Below are positions 35,828 through 50,768 of a DNA stretch of 64,000 bases, piece by piece (the first letter of the stretch is position 1; the number at the start of each line of letters is the position of its first letter). Source of the DNA: Sutcliffiella cohnii (GTDB taxonomy: Bacteria; Bacillota; Bacilli; Bacillales; Bacillaceae_I); contig NZ_CP018866.1 in NCBI RefSeq assembly GCF_002250055.1, positions 4,336,869 through 4,400,868 on the forward strand. Direction: 5' to 3'. The notes beneath the pieces are model-generated. The model was not told where the DNA came from, did not search any database, and worked only from the letters and a program-made list of their open reading frames with translations. Position numbers and translations under genes: made by a program.

Positions 35828-35856
35828 ATTATACCAAATACCAATATCTGTGTCGA
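35828..35856 (-). promoter_or_regulatory. Sigma-A promoter of nuo operon
   Basis: Minus strand -35 TCGACA (35851-35856), 17-bp spacer, perfect -10 TATAAT (35828-35833), about 70 nt before nuoA. Confidence 0.75.
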
Positions 35857-35859
35857 CAT

Positions 35860-36120
35860 AAGATGTACAAGTGCCACATAGAAATCGTATGTTTGTTATT
35901 TCACATTTATGAGGTGAAAATAGTGGAAATTGATGAACACTAGTGGTACCGCAATTTTGGGTAATGGGAACAGCATATAAGATAGAGTTAACTAGAGTTG
36001 GAGATGTGATAAAGATAATAGACATGGAGAAATTTTTTAGGGTGAATAGATTGTATAGTGATAACAGTTTGATGGGGTGGAGCCGGATCTGAATGAAAGA
36101 CATGTGAGAACCGGAATTCG
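35860..36120. other. Gap between nuo promoter and repeat array
   Basis: AT-rich sequence upstream of the nuo promoter. No reading frame with a ribosome binding site and no clear hairpin was seen. Confidence 0.5.
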
Positions 36121-36124
36121 GCTT

Positions 36125-36775
36125 AGGAATAGATGATGCACATATTTTTGGGGTTAATGCTCATAATTTCCCGTGTAATACACAGAAACACTTTGATAAC
36201 CCACATAAATGTGCTCAGAACACAGAAATGAATCGATGTTGCACATATTCTTGCGGATATTGAACATAAATCTCCATGTAATGCACAGAAACACTTTGAT
36301 AGTGCACATAAACTTTTACAGTGAACAGAAATGAATGGATGTTGCACATATTTTTGGGTTTATTGAACATAAATCTCCACATAATGCACAGAAACACTTT
36401 GATAGTGCACATAAACTTTTCCCGAGAACAGAAATGAATGGATGTTGCACATATTTCGGTGGATATTGAACATAAATCTCCATGTAATGCACAGAAACAC
36501 TTTGTTATTGCACATAAACTTTTCCCGAGAACAGAAATGAATGGATGTTGCACATATTTTTGGGTTTATTGAACATAAATCTCCACATAATGCACATAAA
36601 CACTTTGATATTGCACATAAACTTTTCACGAGAACAGAAATGAATGGATGTTGCACATATTTTTGGGGTTATTGAACATAAATCTCCACATAATGCACAT
36701 AAACACTTTGATATTGCACATAAACCTCCACCTGACACACATAAACACTTTGATTGTTTACATAAAGCCACATTA
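36125..36775. repeat. 21-bp array with 103-bp superunit, GCACATAAA class
   Basis: Units beginning G(A/C)ACA(T/G)AAA at 21-bp steps. Four 21-bp units plus one 19-bp unit make a 103-bp higher-order repeat: ATGAATGGATGTTGCACATA recurs at 36331, 36434, 36537 and 36640. It lies between nuoA and the end of the atp operon. The several Cys-rich minus-strand frames across it are period artefacts without ribosome binding sites. Confidence 0.95.
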
Positions 36776-36810
36776 ACATAAATGTCCGCATTTTTTCTAC
36801 TCCGAACAAT

Positions 36811-36857
36811 AAAAAACCCCGCCAATCTGCTTCTATAAGCAGACCAACGAGGTTAGG
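36811..36857 (-). terminator. Terminator of atp operon
   Basis: A long imperfect stem around AAGCAGATTGGCGGGGTT followed by TTTTTATT on the minus strand, just after atpC. Confidence 0.88.
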
Positions 36858-36874
36858 TATCAATAGTTATATAA

Positions 36875-37297
<423 letters not shown>

Positions 37298-37301
37298 TTA
37301 A

Positions 37302-38774
<1,473 letters not shown>

Positions 38775-38779
38775 TTATT

Positions 38780-39643
<864 letters not shown>

Positions 39644-39722
39644 TCACCACCTTTTGTAACCTTGTCATGGCGATAACCCACAGCAATGATTATCATTACT
39701 GTGGTCTCACCGATTTAATCTA

Positions 39723-41252
<1,530 letters not shown>

Positions 41253-41255
41253 CTA

Positions 41256-41798
41256 CTATCTGTTCAAAGTTAATTGACGTCCAAGACGTTCTAATTTACT
41301 ACTAACGCTTCCATCAAAAATGCGGTTGCCGATTTGAATTTTAAGGCCACCTAGAATAGATGGATCGACGATGTTTTCAATGGATAATGATGCTTTTCCT
41401 ACTTTTGCAGCAAACACAGCGGATAGCTGTTGCTTTTCTGCTTCTGAAAGAGCTTTTACGGAATAAACGACAGCTTCTGCTATATTGCGAGCTTCATTCG
41501 CTATTTTCTTGTACTCATCGACCATGTCGACTACAATATTTTCACGATGACGATCTACTAAAAGCTGTAATGTATTTACGATAAATGGAGAAGCGCCTAC
41601 AAATCCTTCGCGGATGATTTGCTTCTTTGATTCTTTTAAAACTTTTGGGTTTGTTAACACTAATTGTAATTCTTTGTTCGTTGCGAACACTGCTTTTACT
41701 TCTGCTAATTCTGTATCAAATTGATCGAAAGTGTTGTTTTCTTTTGCTATTTGAAAAAGAGCTAACGCATAACGTTTTGCTGCACTATTTTTACTCAT
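41256..41798 (-). CDS. atpH: ATP synthase delta subunit
   Basis: 180 residues; N-terminal [16 protein letters not shown] and C-terminal [16 protein letters not shown] are diagnostic. Peripheral stalk cap joining F1 to the b subunits. Overlaps atpF by 4 nt. Confidence 0.95.
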   Translation of the reverse strand: MSKNSAAKRYALALFQIAKENNTFDQFDTELAEVKAVFATNKELQLVLTNPKVLKESKKQIIREGFVGASPFIVNTLQLLVDRHRENIVVDMVDEYKKIANEARNIAEAVVYSVKALSEAEKQQLSAVFAAKVGKASLSIENIVDPSILGGLKIQIGNRIFDGSVSSKLERLGRQLTLNR

Positions 41799-42319
41799 CG
41801 TGCTTCGCCTACCTGTTTAACGTAGTCGTCGATAAGTTTTTGTTGATCTTGCTCATTTAGTTCTTTTTCAATAACTTTAGATGCAATTAGGACAGATAGT
41901 GATGCTACCTGCTCACGTAAAGCAACAACTGCTTTCTCTTTTTCTTGCTCGATTTCTTTTTTCGCATCTTCTTTTACGCGATTAGCTTCTTCTTGTGCTA
42001 ATTTAATAATTTCGTTCTTTTGGTCTTCACCAATTTTTTTCGCGCTTTCTACTAGAGTTTGCGCTTCAACGCGTGCTTCTTTTAATAACGCTTGTTGCTG
42101 TTCTAAAAGCTTTTTAGCTTCGCGATTACTATTTTCAGCCGCATCGATTTCACTAGAGATATGGTTTTCACGTTTCTTCATCATGTCCATAAGCTTATCC
42201 CAAGCAAACTTACGTAGTAACCAAAGTAATAATAGGAAAACTGTTAATTGGACAAGTGAGTCGCCAAGAGTTAAACCACCACCAGCACCAAGTACTAATG
42301 TGTCGAGGTTGCTCATCAT
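41795..42319 (-). CDS. atpF: ATP synthase b subunit
   Basis: 174 residues: one N-terminal membrane helix (about 20-40, [19 protein letters not shown]) and a long charged coiled coil. Peripheral stalk. Start at ATG 42319 (MMSNLDTLV) with AAAGGAGTG; the 9 upstream codons hold that site. Confidence 0.95.
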   Translation of the reverse strand: MMSNLDTLVLGAGGGLTLGDSLVQLTVFLLLLWLLRKFAWDKLMDMMKKRENHISSEIDAAENSNREAKKLLEQQQALLKEARVEAQTLVESAKKIGEDQKNEIIKLAQEEANRVKEDAKKEIEQEKEKAVVALREQVASLSVLIASKVIEKELNEQDQQKLIDDYVKQVGEAR

Positions 42320-42490
42320 TGCTTTCACTCCTTTCAAGGAATACATCGTTACATGAGAAAACTTGGTCTACAACCAAGTTGTGTAGTTTATAAATGGTCT
42401 ATTTACAAACGAAAGCTAGTTTCTTCTATTAAAACTATTCTCGTCTATTTTATGTTAAAAGGAGTAATTCCCTTAAACATCGTATAAACG

Positions 42491-42528
42491 AAAGGCGAAG
42501 GTTCTCGAGTGAGACGGACTTCGCCTTT
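42491..42528 (-). other. Stable hairpin between atpE and atpF
   Basis: A 10-bp perfect stem AAAGGCGAAG / CTTCGCCTTT with an 18-nt loop, 32 nt after the atpE stop, in a 240-nt gap that is long for this operon. No T-run of terminator type follows on the minus strand (CGTTTATACG), so it looks like a stabiliser or processing element or a partial attenuator. Confidence 0.6.
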
Positions 42529-42559
42529 ATTGAACCTTTTTTAAGCTAATTTTCTAAAA

Positions 42560-42799
<240 letters not shown>

Positions 42800-42826
42800 T
42801 CAATTTTTGTAAAAAAAATTTATAAA

Positions 42827-43582
<756 letters not shown>

Positions 43583-43966
43583 TCACCTCTCTTCCCCACT
43601 GCTTATGAAAATTCTTGCAAATGAATCTATGATAATGACAATATAGGATGTCACAATCCCGATAATTACTCCGTATAGATTTAAATATTCTGGCAATCTT
43701 ACGGCTAGTACTACTCCTAATACGGCGGCAGCCATCCTTGATACAGTTCCAAGTGACATCATTCTGCCACCTTCAGCTGCTACCGTTCCAAGTTTATTAA
43801 CTTTTCGGTATAGTAGCCAATGGTTATAAAAGCTGATAACTGTTCCTAGTAGTAATCCTAGAAACCAGTCTTGGTATGGAGTGAAACCCCATCCTAATAC
43901 ATATAAGGCTGCTATAAATAGAAAATACCTTATATGACGCATAAACATAATTTTAGTATCAGGCAT
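43583..43966 (-). CDS. atpI: ATP synthase protein I
   Basis: 127 residues, four helices, same length as B. subtilis AtpI. Helps c-ring assembly and Mg2+ uptake by some reports. Start at ATG 43966 (MPDTKIMFMRHIRYFL) with AGGAG 8 nt upstream; the long upstream part of the open frame lies inside atpZ. Confidence 0.88.
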   Translation of the reverse strand: MPDTKIMFMRHIRYFLFIAALYVLGWGFTPYQDWFLGLLLGTVISFYNHWLLYRKVNKLGTVAAEGGRMMSLGTVSRMAAAVLGVVLAVRLPEYLNLYGVIIGIVTSYIVIIIDSFARIFISSGEER

Positions 43967-43968
43967 AA

Positions 43969-44187
43969 TCATTCTCCTGAAGAGTATTTTCGAAGTAATT
44001 GCATAATTCCAAATATACCTGTAGCCAGTCCCAGAAAGAGACCGATAAGTAAAAACAACGGCGGAGTTTCGAATTGTTCGTCTAACCACTTTCCTACAAA
44101 AATACCTAGTAAAGTAGGGCCAACTAAGTAAGAGAGAATGCTAGTAGTTAGTGCCATTGCACGGAAAGGGTGTTTCTCATTAGTCAT
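43969..44187 (-). CDS. atpZ: AtpZ/AtpI-family small membrane protein
   Basis: 72 residues, two helices; GPTLLGIFVGKWLDEQF and LGLATGIFGIMQLLRK match AtpZ. First gene of the atp operon; it ends 2 nt before atpI. Proposed to work with AtpI in Mg2+ supply to the synthase. Confidence 0.85.
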   Translation of the reverse strand: MTNEKHPFRAMALTTSILSYLVGPTLLGIFVGKWLDEQFETPPLFLLIGLFLGLATGIFGIMQLLRKYSSGE

Positions 44188-44301
44188 CCTAAATCACCCC
44201 AATAATGGTGGTCAAAAAAAAGAGGTCCAACTCGATGAAAATATGTAACATTTACAAGTGTTTTCAATGTATGAAAACCCTACCATTTCATACCCTTTGT
44301 A

Positions 44302-44330
44302 AGCATACAATAGCATTTTGTCAATGTCAA
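44302..44330 (-). promoter_or_regulatory. Sigma-A promoter of atp operon
   Basis: Minus strand perfect -35 TTGACA (44325-44330), 17-bp spacer, -10 TATGCT (44302-44307). Leader of about 110 nt before atpZ. Confidence 0.7.
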
Positions 44331-44509
44331 TGTGTTATACATAAATTCTCAGTAAACTTTATTGGTATTAAATGGTGTGATAAAAATCACTGTATTATAG
44401 TAGTCCCAAAAACTTTACTCTTTATTCTAACACGATTTTAATTGGATTTTCCTGCATTTCTAATTTGACTTTGTGAACATTTTGTGTCCAACTTAAAAAC
44501 AACTATAAA

Positions 44510-44570
44510 AACGGCGATTTCGAAAAAAACTTTTGTGAAAAAGCTTTTCTTTATTCGAAATCACCGTCTT
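44510..44570 (-). terminator. Terminator of the Vpr-like protease gene
   Basis: ACGG(T/C)GATTTCGAA arms pair across a long AT-rich loop and are followed on the minus strand by TTTTTAT; a few nt beyond the protease stop. Confidence 0.75.
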
Positions 44571-44574
44571 TTTA

Positions 44575-46818
44575 TTAATCGAAATATAGATCCACTTCAA
44601 TGGAATCTTCTTTCTCTTTTCTTTTCGCAAAAATAACTGCTTTTACTAATCCTTTACCTTTCAGTTTTTCCCCACTTATTTCTTTTCTAAGCAATCCTCG
44701 TGGTACATCTCGTTGCCAGTCAAGAAAATCGATAAAATGAAGCGTGTCCCCTTCGTATAATGCGATTCCTAACTCTTCTGCACCTTCTGGAACAAATACT
44801 TCATATTGATAGCTACCTTCTTTATCGCCGTATCCAAATTGAAAACCTTGAATTCTCGGATAGTTAGGTTCTTCGATCATAAATAAGTAAGGTAACCGAA
44901 TTTCTTGCCCATCTGCTTTCACCGTTATTTGACCTTCATGCATTCCTGGTTCTAACTTTTCCGGGTTAATATCGAGTGAAACTGTTACTTCTTTCATTTC
45001 TCCTGGTTTCAATGAGAAGGATGGGGGAATCGACCATATAATTCCTTTGTTTGCTTTCGGAATATCGAAACGATATTTTACTTCTTTTTCACTAACATTT
45101 TCTATTTGAAGAATAACATCTTTCTTTTCTCGCTTATCAATTTTTTCGTAAATTCCATAATGAAGGGATCCTGGCTGAATGATAGACTTTGTCTCCATTG
45201 CATCTTTTAGTTGAATACGACCTGTTCCTTGCTCGAGAACAGAATAAAATTCTCCATCCCCTTTTTTTAATACTTTCGTTGTATTCATTAATGCCGCTTT
45301 TATTTTTGAAGGTTCCCAATCTGGATGAGCTTGCTTTAGTAATGCTGCTGCTCCTGCAACATGAGGTGCTGCCATGCTCGTCCCTTGAAGCGCAATATAT
45401 CCATTTGGTACGGTACTATCAATTGCAACTCCAGGCGCAACTAAGTCCGGTTTAATTTCCCACGTATGTGTAACAGGTCCTCTTGAACTAAAAGAAGCAA
45501 TTTCATCCCGATGCCATCTGTATTTCGTTTTCATTAATTTTCTTTTCTTTTTCAATTGGTTTTTTAAAAATACCCCGTCACTTTTCGAAATAGAGACGAC
45601 CGGTATGTCCACTTCCATCTCTAGTCCCCCAAGAAACGTTCCTTCTAAATTATTATAAATGATAACAGCAATTGCACCTTGTTCTTTCGCATTTAACACT
45701 TTTTCAGTGAACGGAATTTTCCCCCGTTCGATTAATACTACTTTTCCTTCTACATCTTTTATGTCTTTTTTCTCACCGAGACCGACAAACTCCATCTCGT
45801 AATACTTTGCTTGTTTTAAATTCCACTTTGGGGCTCCTTGAAACGGGAGCATTTCTACTTCTTCGCTCGAGAAAATAGTAGCGATGTGTGGGATGTGTAA
45901 TGGAGGGGTGGACGCTCCGACGGATATCGCCTTTGTTGACGTGCCAGGTGAGCCTACTGTCCAAAGGTTCGGTCCCGAATTCCCACTCGATGTGACTGCA
46001 ACAATGCCTTTTTCGACTGCTTTATCTAAAGCGAGACTCGTTGGCCAGTCTGGACCGTTAATCGTGTTTCCGAGTGATAAATTTAAAACGTCTACTCCGT
46101 CTTTAATTGCTCGCTCAATAGCAGCAATAACTTGTTCACTCGTGCCATTCCCACCTGGTCCAAGTGCTCGATATGCCATAATTTTCGCCTCTGGTGCTAC
46201 CCCCATCATCTTTCCATTCGCAGCAACAATTCCAGCAACGTGTGTTCCATGTAGTGTTGGAGGTCCTTGTTCACGCTTTGTTTCCATCGGATCATCGTCC
46301 TGATCGACGAAATCATAACCTCCAATATAATTACTCGCTAAATCTGGATGTGTATAATCAATACCAGTGTCGATGATCCCTACTACAACACCCTCACCTG
46401 TTAAGCGGTCTCCATCCTCATCGAAAATGCCTCTTATTTCTTTCCCACCAATAAACGGGACACTTTCATCAATGTGTGGGTTGTAGATAGAAACAGGTGA
46501 AACATCGAGTATCCCTTCCTCTTTCTGTAGCTTTTCTAACTCTAGTACCGGTCCCTCTATCGAATATCCGTGAAATACTTCTGTGTATGTATATTTAATA
46601 GAGAGTGTAGGGTATTGCGTTTCAATGATTTGTTGGATTGCCTCATGCATTTCTTCATCTGTCCGGATAATAACCGTTTGTGTTTCTTCATCACTTATAG
46701 GTTGACTAACGGGTAACGGTGGACGTTCTGGATATTGAAAGGCATACGTTCGTTGGGTAATAGAAAAAAATAATGCAACAGCTATCGATATTATTAGAAA
46801 TTGACGGCACGAATTCAT
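44575..46818 (-). CDS. Secreted subtilisin-like (S8) protease with PA domain, Vpr-like
   Basis: 747 residues. Signal peptide (about 4-26), inhibitor-I9 propeptide (about 45-110), S8 domain with Asp in GVVVGIIDTGIDYTHPDL (about 150), His in LHGTHVAGIVA (about 190) and Ser in QGTSMAAPHVAGAAALL (about 480). A PA domain is inserted between His and Ser (about 310-400; IPVVSISKSDG). A Fn3-like C-terminal part follows. Layout fits Vpr of B. subtilis, though shorter at the C-terminus. ATG 46818 chosen because AGAGGTGG lies 8 nt upstream and overlaps the GTG at 46830. Confidence 0.9.
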   Translation of the reverse strand: MNSCRQFLIISIAVALFFSITQRTYAFQYPERPPLPVSQPISDEETQTVIIRTDEEMHEAIQQIIETQYPTLSIKYTYTEVFHGYSIEGPVLELEKLQKEEGILDVSPVSIYNPHIDESVPFIGGKEIRGIFDEDGDRLTGEGVVVGIIDTGIDYTHPDLASNYIGGYDFVDQDDDPMETKREQGPPTLHGTHVAGIVAANGKMMGVAPEAKIMAYRALGPGGNGTSEQVIAAIERAIKDGVDVLNLSLGNTINGPDWPTSLALDKAVEKGIVAVTSSGNSGPNLWTVGSPGTSTKAISVGASTPPLHIPHIATIFSSEEVEMLPFQGAPKWNLKQAKYYEMEFVGLGEKKDIKDVEGKVVLIERGKIPFTEKVLNAKEQGAIAVIIYNNLEGTFLGGLEMEVDIPVVSISKSDGVFLKNQLKKKRKLMKTKYRWHRDEIASFSSRGPVTHTWEIKPDLVAPGVAIDSTVPNGYIALQGTSMAAPHVAGAAALLKQAHPDWEPSKIKAALMNTTKVLKKGDGEFYSVLEQGTGRIQLKDAMETKSIIQPGSLHYGIYEKIDKREKKDVILQIENVSEKEVKYRFDIPKANKGIIWSIPPSFSLKPGEMKEVTVSLDINPEKLEPGMHEGQITVKADGQEIRLPYLFMIEEPNYPRIQGFQFGYGDKEGSYQYEVFVPEGAEELGIALYEGDTLHFIDFLDWQRDVPRGLLRKEISGEKLKGKGLVKAVIFAKRKEKEDSIEVDLYFD

Positions 46819-46834
46819 TAATTTAACCACCTCT

Positions 46835-47034
46835 TTTCTAATGTTTGTTTTTGGAGGGAGAAATATGTAACGATTGTTTAGCGTGGATTGAAGTTTTTTT
46901 GAAGGTGGGGAATGGGGTACGGATAGGCCTGTTTAAGGTGGTTTTGCGGGGCGATTTTTAATTTTTGTTGTAGTTGGGAGGAAATTTTATGCGATTCTTT
47001 GAGATTTATGAGGCGCTTGGGAGGTTAACAATTC
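46835..47034. other. Upstream region of the protease gene
   Basis: GT-rich sequence with no reading frame supported by a ribosome binding site; no clear promoter hexamers picked with confidence. Confidence 0.4.
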
Positions 47035-47120
47035 ACTATACGTAGTTTATGAGGCACTTGTGGAAATAATTGATGCACTTCGCGAATTTTTTGACGCACC
47101 TGTACAAATTGTCGACGCTC
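47035..47120. repeat. TTGACGCAC-type 21-bp repeats
   Basis: TTGATGCACTT, TTGACGCACCT and TCGACGCTCTT at 21-bp steps, next to the GCCAAC array. Confidence 0.8.
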
Positions 47121-47164
47121 TTGGCAATTCGGGACCAATCGGACTTTCGGGCAAAGACCGCTTC

Positions 47165-47575
47165 TTTATTCGTGCCAACCAAACTAGCTTTCACGCCAAC
47201 CGCGACTCTGTTTCGGCCAACTGAGCTCCCTTTCACGCCAACCAAAACACTTTTTCGGCCAACTGAACTCTCTTTCACGCCAACCAAAACACTTTTTCGG
47301 CCAACTCAACATCTTTTTGCGCCAACTCGACATTCTTTTGTGCCAACCCAACATCTTTTTGCGCCAACCCGATACCCTTTTGTGCCAACCCAGCTTCCTT
47401 TTGCGCCAACCCGACACCCTTTTGTGCCACCACAACATCCTTTTGCGCCAATCGCAACACTTTTTGTGCCAATCGCAACACTTTTTGTGCCAACCCAGCG
47501 TCCTTTTGTGCCAACCCAGCTTCCTTTTGCACCAACCGCAACCCCTTTTGTGCCAACCACACCATCCATCCCCTC
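47165..47575. repeat. 21-bp tandem array, GCCAAC class
   Basis: About 19 units. The left part resembles the GGCCAAC class (TTTCACGCCAAC / TTTTTCGGCCAAC); the right part is CTTTTGTGCCAACCC and CTTTTTGCGCCAAC units, a further derivative, all in 21-bp register. It lies between the protease gene start and upp. Frames through it (GLAQKEA heptads) are not genes. Confidence 0.95.
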
Positions 47576-47582
47576 CACCTCA

Positions 47583-47613
47583 TCAAAAAAAGCTCCCCAT
47601 AAATGGGAAGCTC
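47583..47613 (-). terminator. Terminator of upp
   Basis: GAGCTTCCCATTTATGGGGA stem-loop closing with GCTTTTTTT on the minus strand. Confidence 0.9.
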
Positions 47614-47620
47614 GTAAAAA

Positions 47621-48250
47621 TTATTTTGTACCGTACAATCTATCGCCAGCGTCGCCTAGACCAGGAACGATGTAGCCTTTTTCGTTTAGCTTTTCGTCTA
47701 GTGCTGCGATGTAAATGTCCACGTCTGGGTGTGCTTCTTTTACTACTTCTACGCCTTCTGGTGCAGCGATTAAGCACATAAATTTAATATGTTTTGCTCC
47801 GCGTTTTTTCAAGGAATGGATTGCTTCTACAGCAGATCCACCTGTTGCTAGCATTGGGTCCACTACTATTAGTTCTCTTTCTTCTATATCTGAAGGAAGC
47901 TTCACGTAATATTCAACCGGTTGCAACGTTTTAGGGTCGCGGTATAATCCAACGTGCCCTACTTTTGCTGCTGGGATTAGCTTTAATATACCGTCTACCA
48001 TGCCAAGGCCAGCACGAAGGATCGGGATAATACCTAATTTTTTTCCTGCTAATACTTTTGATTTTGCTGTTGCTACAGGAGTATTTACATCCACTTCTTG
48101 AAGTGGTAGATCACGAGTAATTTCAAAAGCCATTAATGTAGAAACTTCATCTACAAGCTCACGAAATTCCTTCGTTCCTGTACTTACGTCTCGTATGTAT
48201 GTTAGTTTATGTTGAATTAGCGGATGATCAAAAACGTATACTTTTGCCAT
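47621..48250 (-). CDS. upp: Uracil phosphoribosyltransferase
   Basis: 209 residues, same as B. subtilis Upp. Converts uracil + PRPP to [23 protein letters not shown] start, PRPP-binding [14 protein letters not shown], and C-terminal [17 protein letters not shown]. Start at ATG 48250 with GGGAG 8 nt upstream. Confidence 0.97.
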   Translation of the reverse strand: MAKVYVFDHPLIQHKLTYIRDVSTGTKEFRELVDEVSTLMAFEITRDLPLQEVDVNTPVATAKSKVLAGKKLGIIPILRAGLGMVDGILKLIPAAKVGHVGLYRDPKTLQPVEYYVKLPSDIEERELIVVDPMLATGGSAVEAIHSLKKRGAKHIKFMCLIAAPEGVEVVKEAHPDVDIYIAALDEKLNEKGYIVPGLGDAGDRLYGTK

Positions 48251-48356
48251 CGAAAGCGCTCCCTTCATCTAATCAAAAATTTTATATCACGAATCTATTT
48301 TGTCCACACTTTCACTGATTTTACAGAAATTCGACAAATCGTTCAAGTCATTGACG

Positions 48357-48392
48357 AAAAAAAATAGAGGTCTAACATCAGACCTCTACAAA
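48357..48392 (-). terminator. Terminator of glyA
   Basis: AGAGGTCTGATGTTAGACCTCT hairpin core (AGAGGTC-loop-GACCTCT) followed by ATTTTTTTT on the minus strand. Confidence 0.92.
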
Positions 48393-48396
48393 AACC

Positions 48397-49638
48397 TTAT
48401 CCTAGTTCAGGATATAGTGTGAATTTAGCAGTTAATTGTTCTACTTTTTCTGCTACTTCTTTTAACTTCGCTTCATCTTCATGATTTTTTAACGTTTCGG
48501 CGATTAGAGCTGCGATCACGTCCATATCTTCTAAACCGAATCCACGACTTGTAACCGCTGCTGTTCCAATACGAATACCACTTGTTACGAATGGACTTTC
48601 CGTTTCAAATGGAATTGTATTTTTGTTAACTGTAATACCTACTTCGTCTAATACCTTTTCCGCAACTTTACCTGTAATGCCTAAAGAGCGTACATCTACA
48701 AGTAATAAATGGTTGTCTGTTCCACCAGAAACAAGACTTAACCCTTCTTTTTCTAGAGAAGAAGCTAAACGTTTAGCGTTCTCAATAATGTTTTGTGCAT
48801 ATACTTTGAAATCGTCTTGTAATGCTTCACCGAATGCTACTGCTTTTGCAGCGATTACGTGCATTAATGGGCCACCTTGAATTCCAGGGAAAATGGACTT
48901 ATCAATCTTCTTCGCCCATTCTTCTTTACAAAGAATCATTCCACCACGTGGTCCACGTAACGTTTTATGCGTAGTCGTCGTAACGAAATCTGCATAAGGA
49001 ACTGGGTTAGGGTGTAAGCCCGCTGCAACTAAACCTGCGATGTGTGCCATATCAACCATGAGGTATGCACCTACTTCATCCGCAATTTCACGGAATTTAG
49101 CGAAGTCGATAACACGTGGATATGCACTTGCACCCGCAACGATAAGTTTTGGTTTATGTAATTTCGCCTTTTCTAATACATCTTCATAATTAATGGTATG
49201 AGTTATTTCGTCCACACCGTATTCAACGAAATTATATTGAATTCCACTGAAGTTAACTGGACTTCCGTGTGTTAAATGTCCGCCATGAGAAAGGTTCATC
49301 CCTAAAACAGTGTCTCCCGGCTCTAAAATCGTAAAGTAAACTGCCATGTTCGCTTGCGCACCAGAATGTGGTTGCACGTTTGCATGTTCTGCTCCAAAAA
49401 TTTCTTTCGCACGATCTCTCGCAATGTTTTCTGCTACGTCAACATGCTCACAGCCACCGTAATAACGACGACCTGGGTATCCCTCTGCATATTTGTTTGT
49501 CAGTACAGAACCTTGTGCCTCCATTACTGCTTCACTTACAAAGTTTTCAGATGCAATTAATTCTATTTTCGTACGCTGTCTACCTAGTTCTGCTTGTATC
49601 GCTTTAAACACTTGTTCATCTTGTTTTGCTAATGTCAT
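48397..49638 (-). CDS. glyA: Serine hydroxymethyltransferase
   Basis: 413 residues, PLP enzyme making glycine and 5,10-methylene-THF from serine. [34 protein letters not shown], and the PLP-Lys region [19 protein letters not shown] (about residue 225). ATG start. In B. subtilis it lies in the same position between ywlG and upp. Confidence 0.97.
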   Translation of the reverse strand: MTLAKQDEQVFKAIQAELGRQRTKIELIASENFVSEAVMEAQGSVLTNKYAEGYPGRRYYGGCEHVDVAENIARDRAKEIFGAEHANVQPHSGAQANMAVYFTILEPGDTVLGMNLSHGGHLTHGSPVNFSGIQYNFVEYGVDEITHTINYEDVLEKAKLHKPKLIVAGASAYPRVIDFAKFREIADEVGAYLMVDMAHIAGLVAAGLHPNPVPYADFVTTTTHKTLRGPRGGMILCKEEWAKKIDKSIFPGIQGGPLMHVIAAKAVAFGEALQDDFKVYAQNIIENAKRLASSLEKEGLSLVSGGTDNHLLLVDVRSLGITGKVAEKVLDEVGITVNKNTIPFETESPFVTSGIRIGTAAVTSRGFGLEDMDVIAALIAETLKNHEDEAKLKEVAEKVEQLTAKFTLYPELG

Positions 49639-49766
49639 TCTCGAATCCCCCTTTGGCGTTTATTCGGAAATTTTTCATTCTCCACATTATATTATCATGT
49701 ACGAGGCTACTTTTGAAAGTAAAAAAAGAAGATTGATAGCGTTTCCTACTGTAAATTTTCGGATTA

Positions 49767-50768
49767 TTATTCGTCCCAATTCCAAAAGGTGACATCCCCT
49801 ACTTGGGCCGCTCGTAGTCCTTCGACTTCCTTTAGCTTCAAAAGTTCCTTTACCGGTCCAGTAACGACAGCACCGTATACTTGGAAGTCATTTTCCTCTA
49901 TACCTTTATAGTACTTTTCAAGATACTCCTTCGTAAATATATGTTCTTGGAATGTACTTTCTTCAATCAACCCTTGTAAGTTCACTAAATAAATATCTCT
50001 CATTTGTTCTGCTCCATCTACAAAAGGTCTAGAGATGGACATCGAATGGCGATATTCTTCATCTACCGTACTTACTCTACCAATCCCAAGACCTTGACCA
50101 GGTACGTAGTTAATATAACCTTCTTCCCCACCACTGGAAGACATATAAGGAAATGCCCTTTCTCCAACATTTAACGGCATCCAAAGAACATGAATATCAT
50201 AACCTTCCAATAAAGTTAGTAACTCTTCCATACTATAATAACGGTCCATCGAAAATGCCATTTCTGCAACAGTACCTTCATGGACTTTCTCTAACTTTTC
50301 CCATTGCCCAGGTTTTTCTGGAGCATCTAAAGGTGTTCCCCCCGTTGGATCTTCTGGCAAATAAAATTCAAATGTATTGCTGTATTGTGGTTTTTTATTT
50401 ACAGTCATTGTTGGCTTACGTTGGAATAGCTTCTTCTTTATTTCTACTTCCCCAATTTCTATTTCACCGTTTCCAACTTTCTTATAGATAGGATACTTTA
50501 TTGTTTGAGTAAAAAAAGAGTCTATTTCTGGGTATACCCAAAAACGATATTCAATATGAATATTTGGCTCTGTTATTAGTAACATAGTGTCGGCATCATG
50601 AGCGTACTTTAACGGATTCGTTGTTTGGATAATGATCCATTTCATTCCCGATACTACAAGAAAATATGCGATTAATACGGCGATTGTTATTCGGAGAATC
50701 CGAAAAGTAAGCGTGAATCGATACTTCGTTAATATTTTCTTCTCCTTCTCTTCTGTCCAGTTACTCAT
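49767..50768 (-). CDS. Membrane anti-sigma factor
   Basis: 333 residues: cytoplasmic N-terminus, one membrane helix (about 20-42), large extracellular domain with SMDRYYSMEELLTLLEGYDIHVLWMPL, as in anti-sigma factor C-terminal (YhdL/SigM-type) proteins. Start at ATG 50768, overlapping the sigma gene by 8 nt with GGAG upstream. It should hold the upstream sigma factor inactive until a signal is sensed. Confidence 0.82.
   Translation of the reverse strand: MSNWTEEKEKKILTKYRFTLTFRILRITIAVLIAYFLVVSGMKWIIIQTTNPLKYAHDADTMLLITEPNIHIEYRFWVYPEIDSFFTQTIKYPIYKKVGNGEIEIGEVEIKKKLFQRKPTMTVNKKPQYSNTFEFYLPEDPTGGTPLDAPEKPGQWEKLEKVHEGTVAEMAFSMDRYYSMEELLTLLEGYDIHVLWMPLNVGERAFPYMSSSGGEEGYINYVPGQGLGIGRVSTVDEEYRHSMSISRPFVDGAEQMRDIYLVNLQGLIEESTFQEHIFTKEYLEKYYKGIEENDFQVYGAVVTGPVKELLKLKEVEGLRAAQVGDVTFWNWDE

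Noticed and set aside
36123-36863. Five overlapping Cys-rich minus-strand frames (SLCAISKCFCAL type)
   Set aside because: All follow the 103-bp superunit, overlap one another in different frames and lack ribosome binding sites.
44205-44441. 78-codon plus-strand frame upstream of atpZ
   Set aside because: No ribosome binding site, crosses the atp promoter, and the product is not gene-like.
47070-47675. 201-codon plus-strand frame (LFRPTELPFTP type) and overlapping minus-strand heptad frames
   Set aside because: Array artefacts; the plus-strand frame also runs into the 3' end of upp on the opposite strand.
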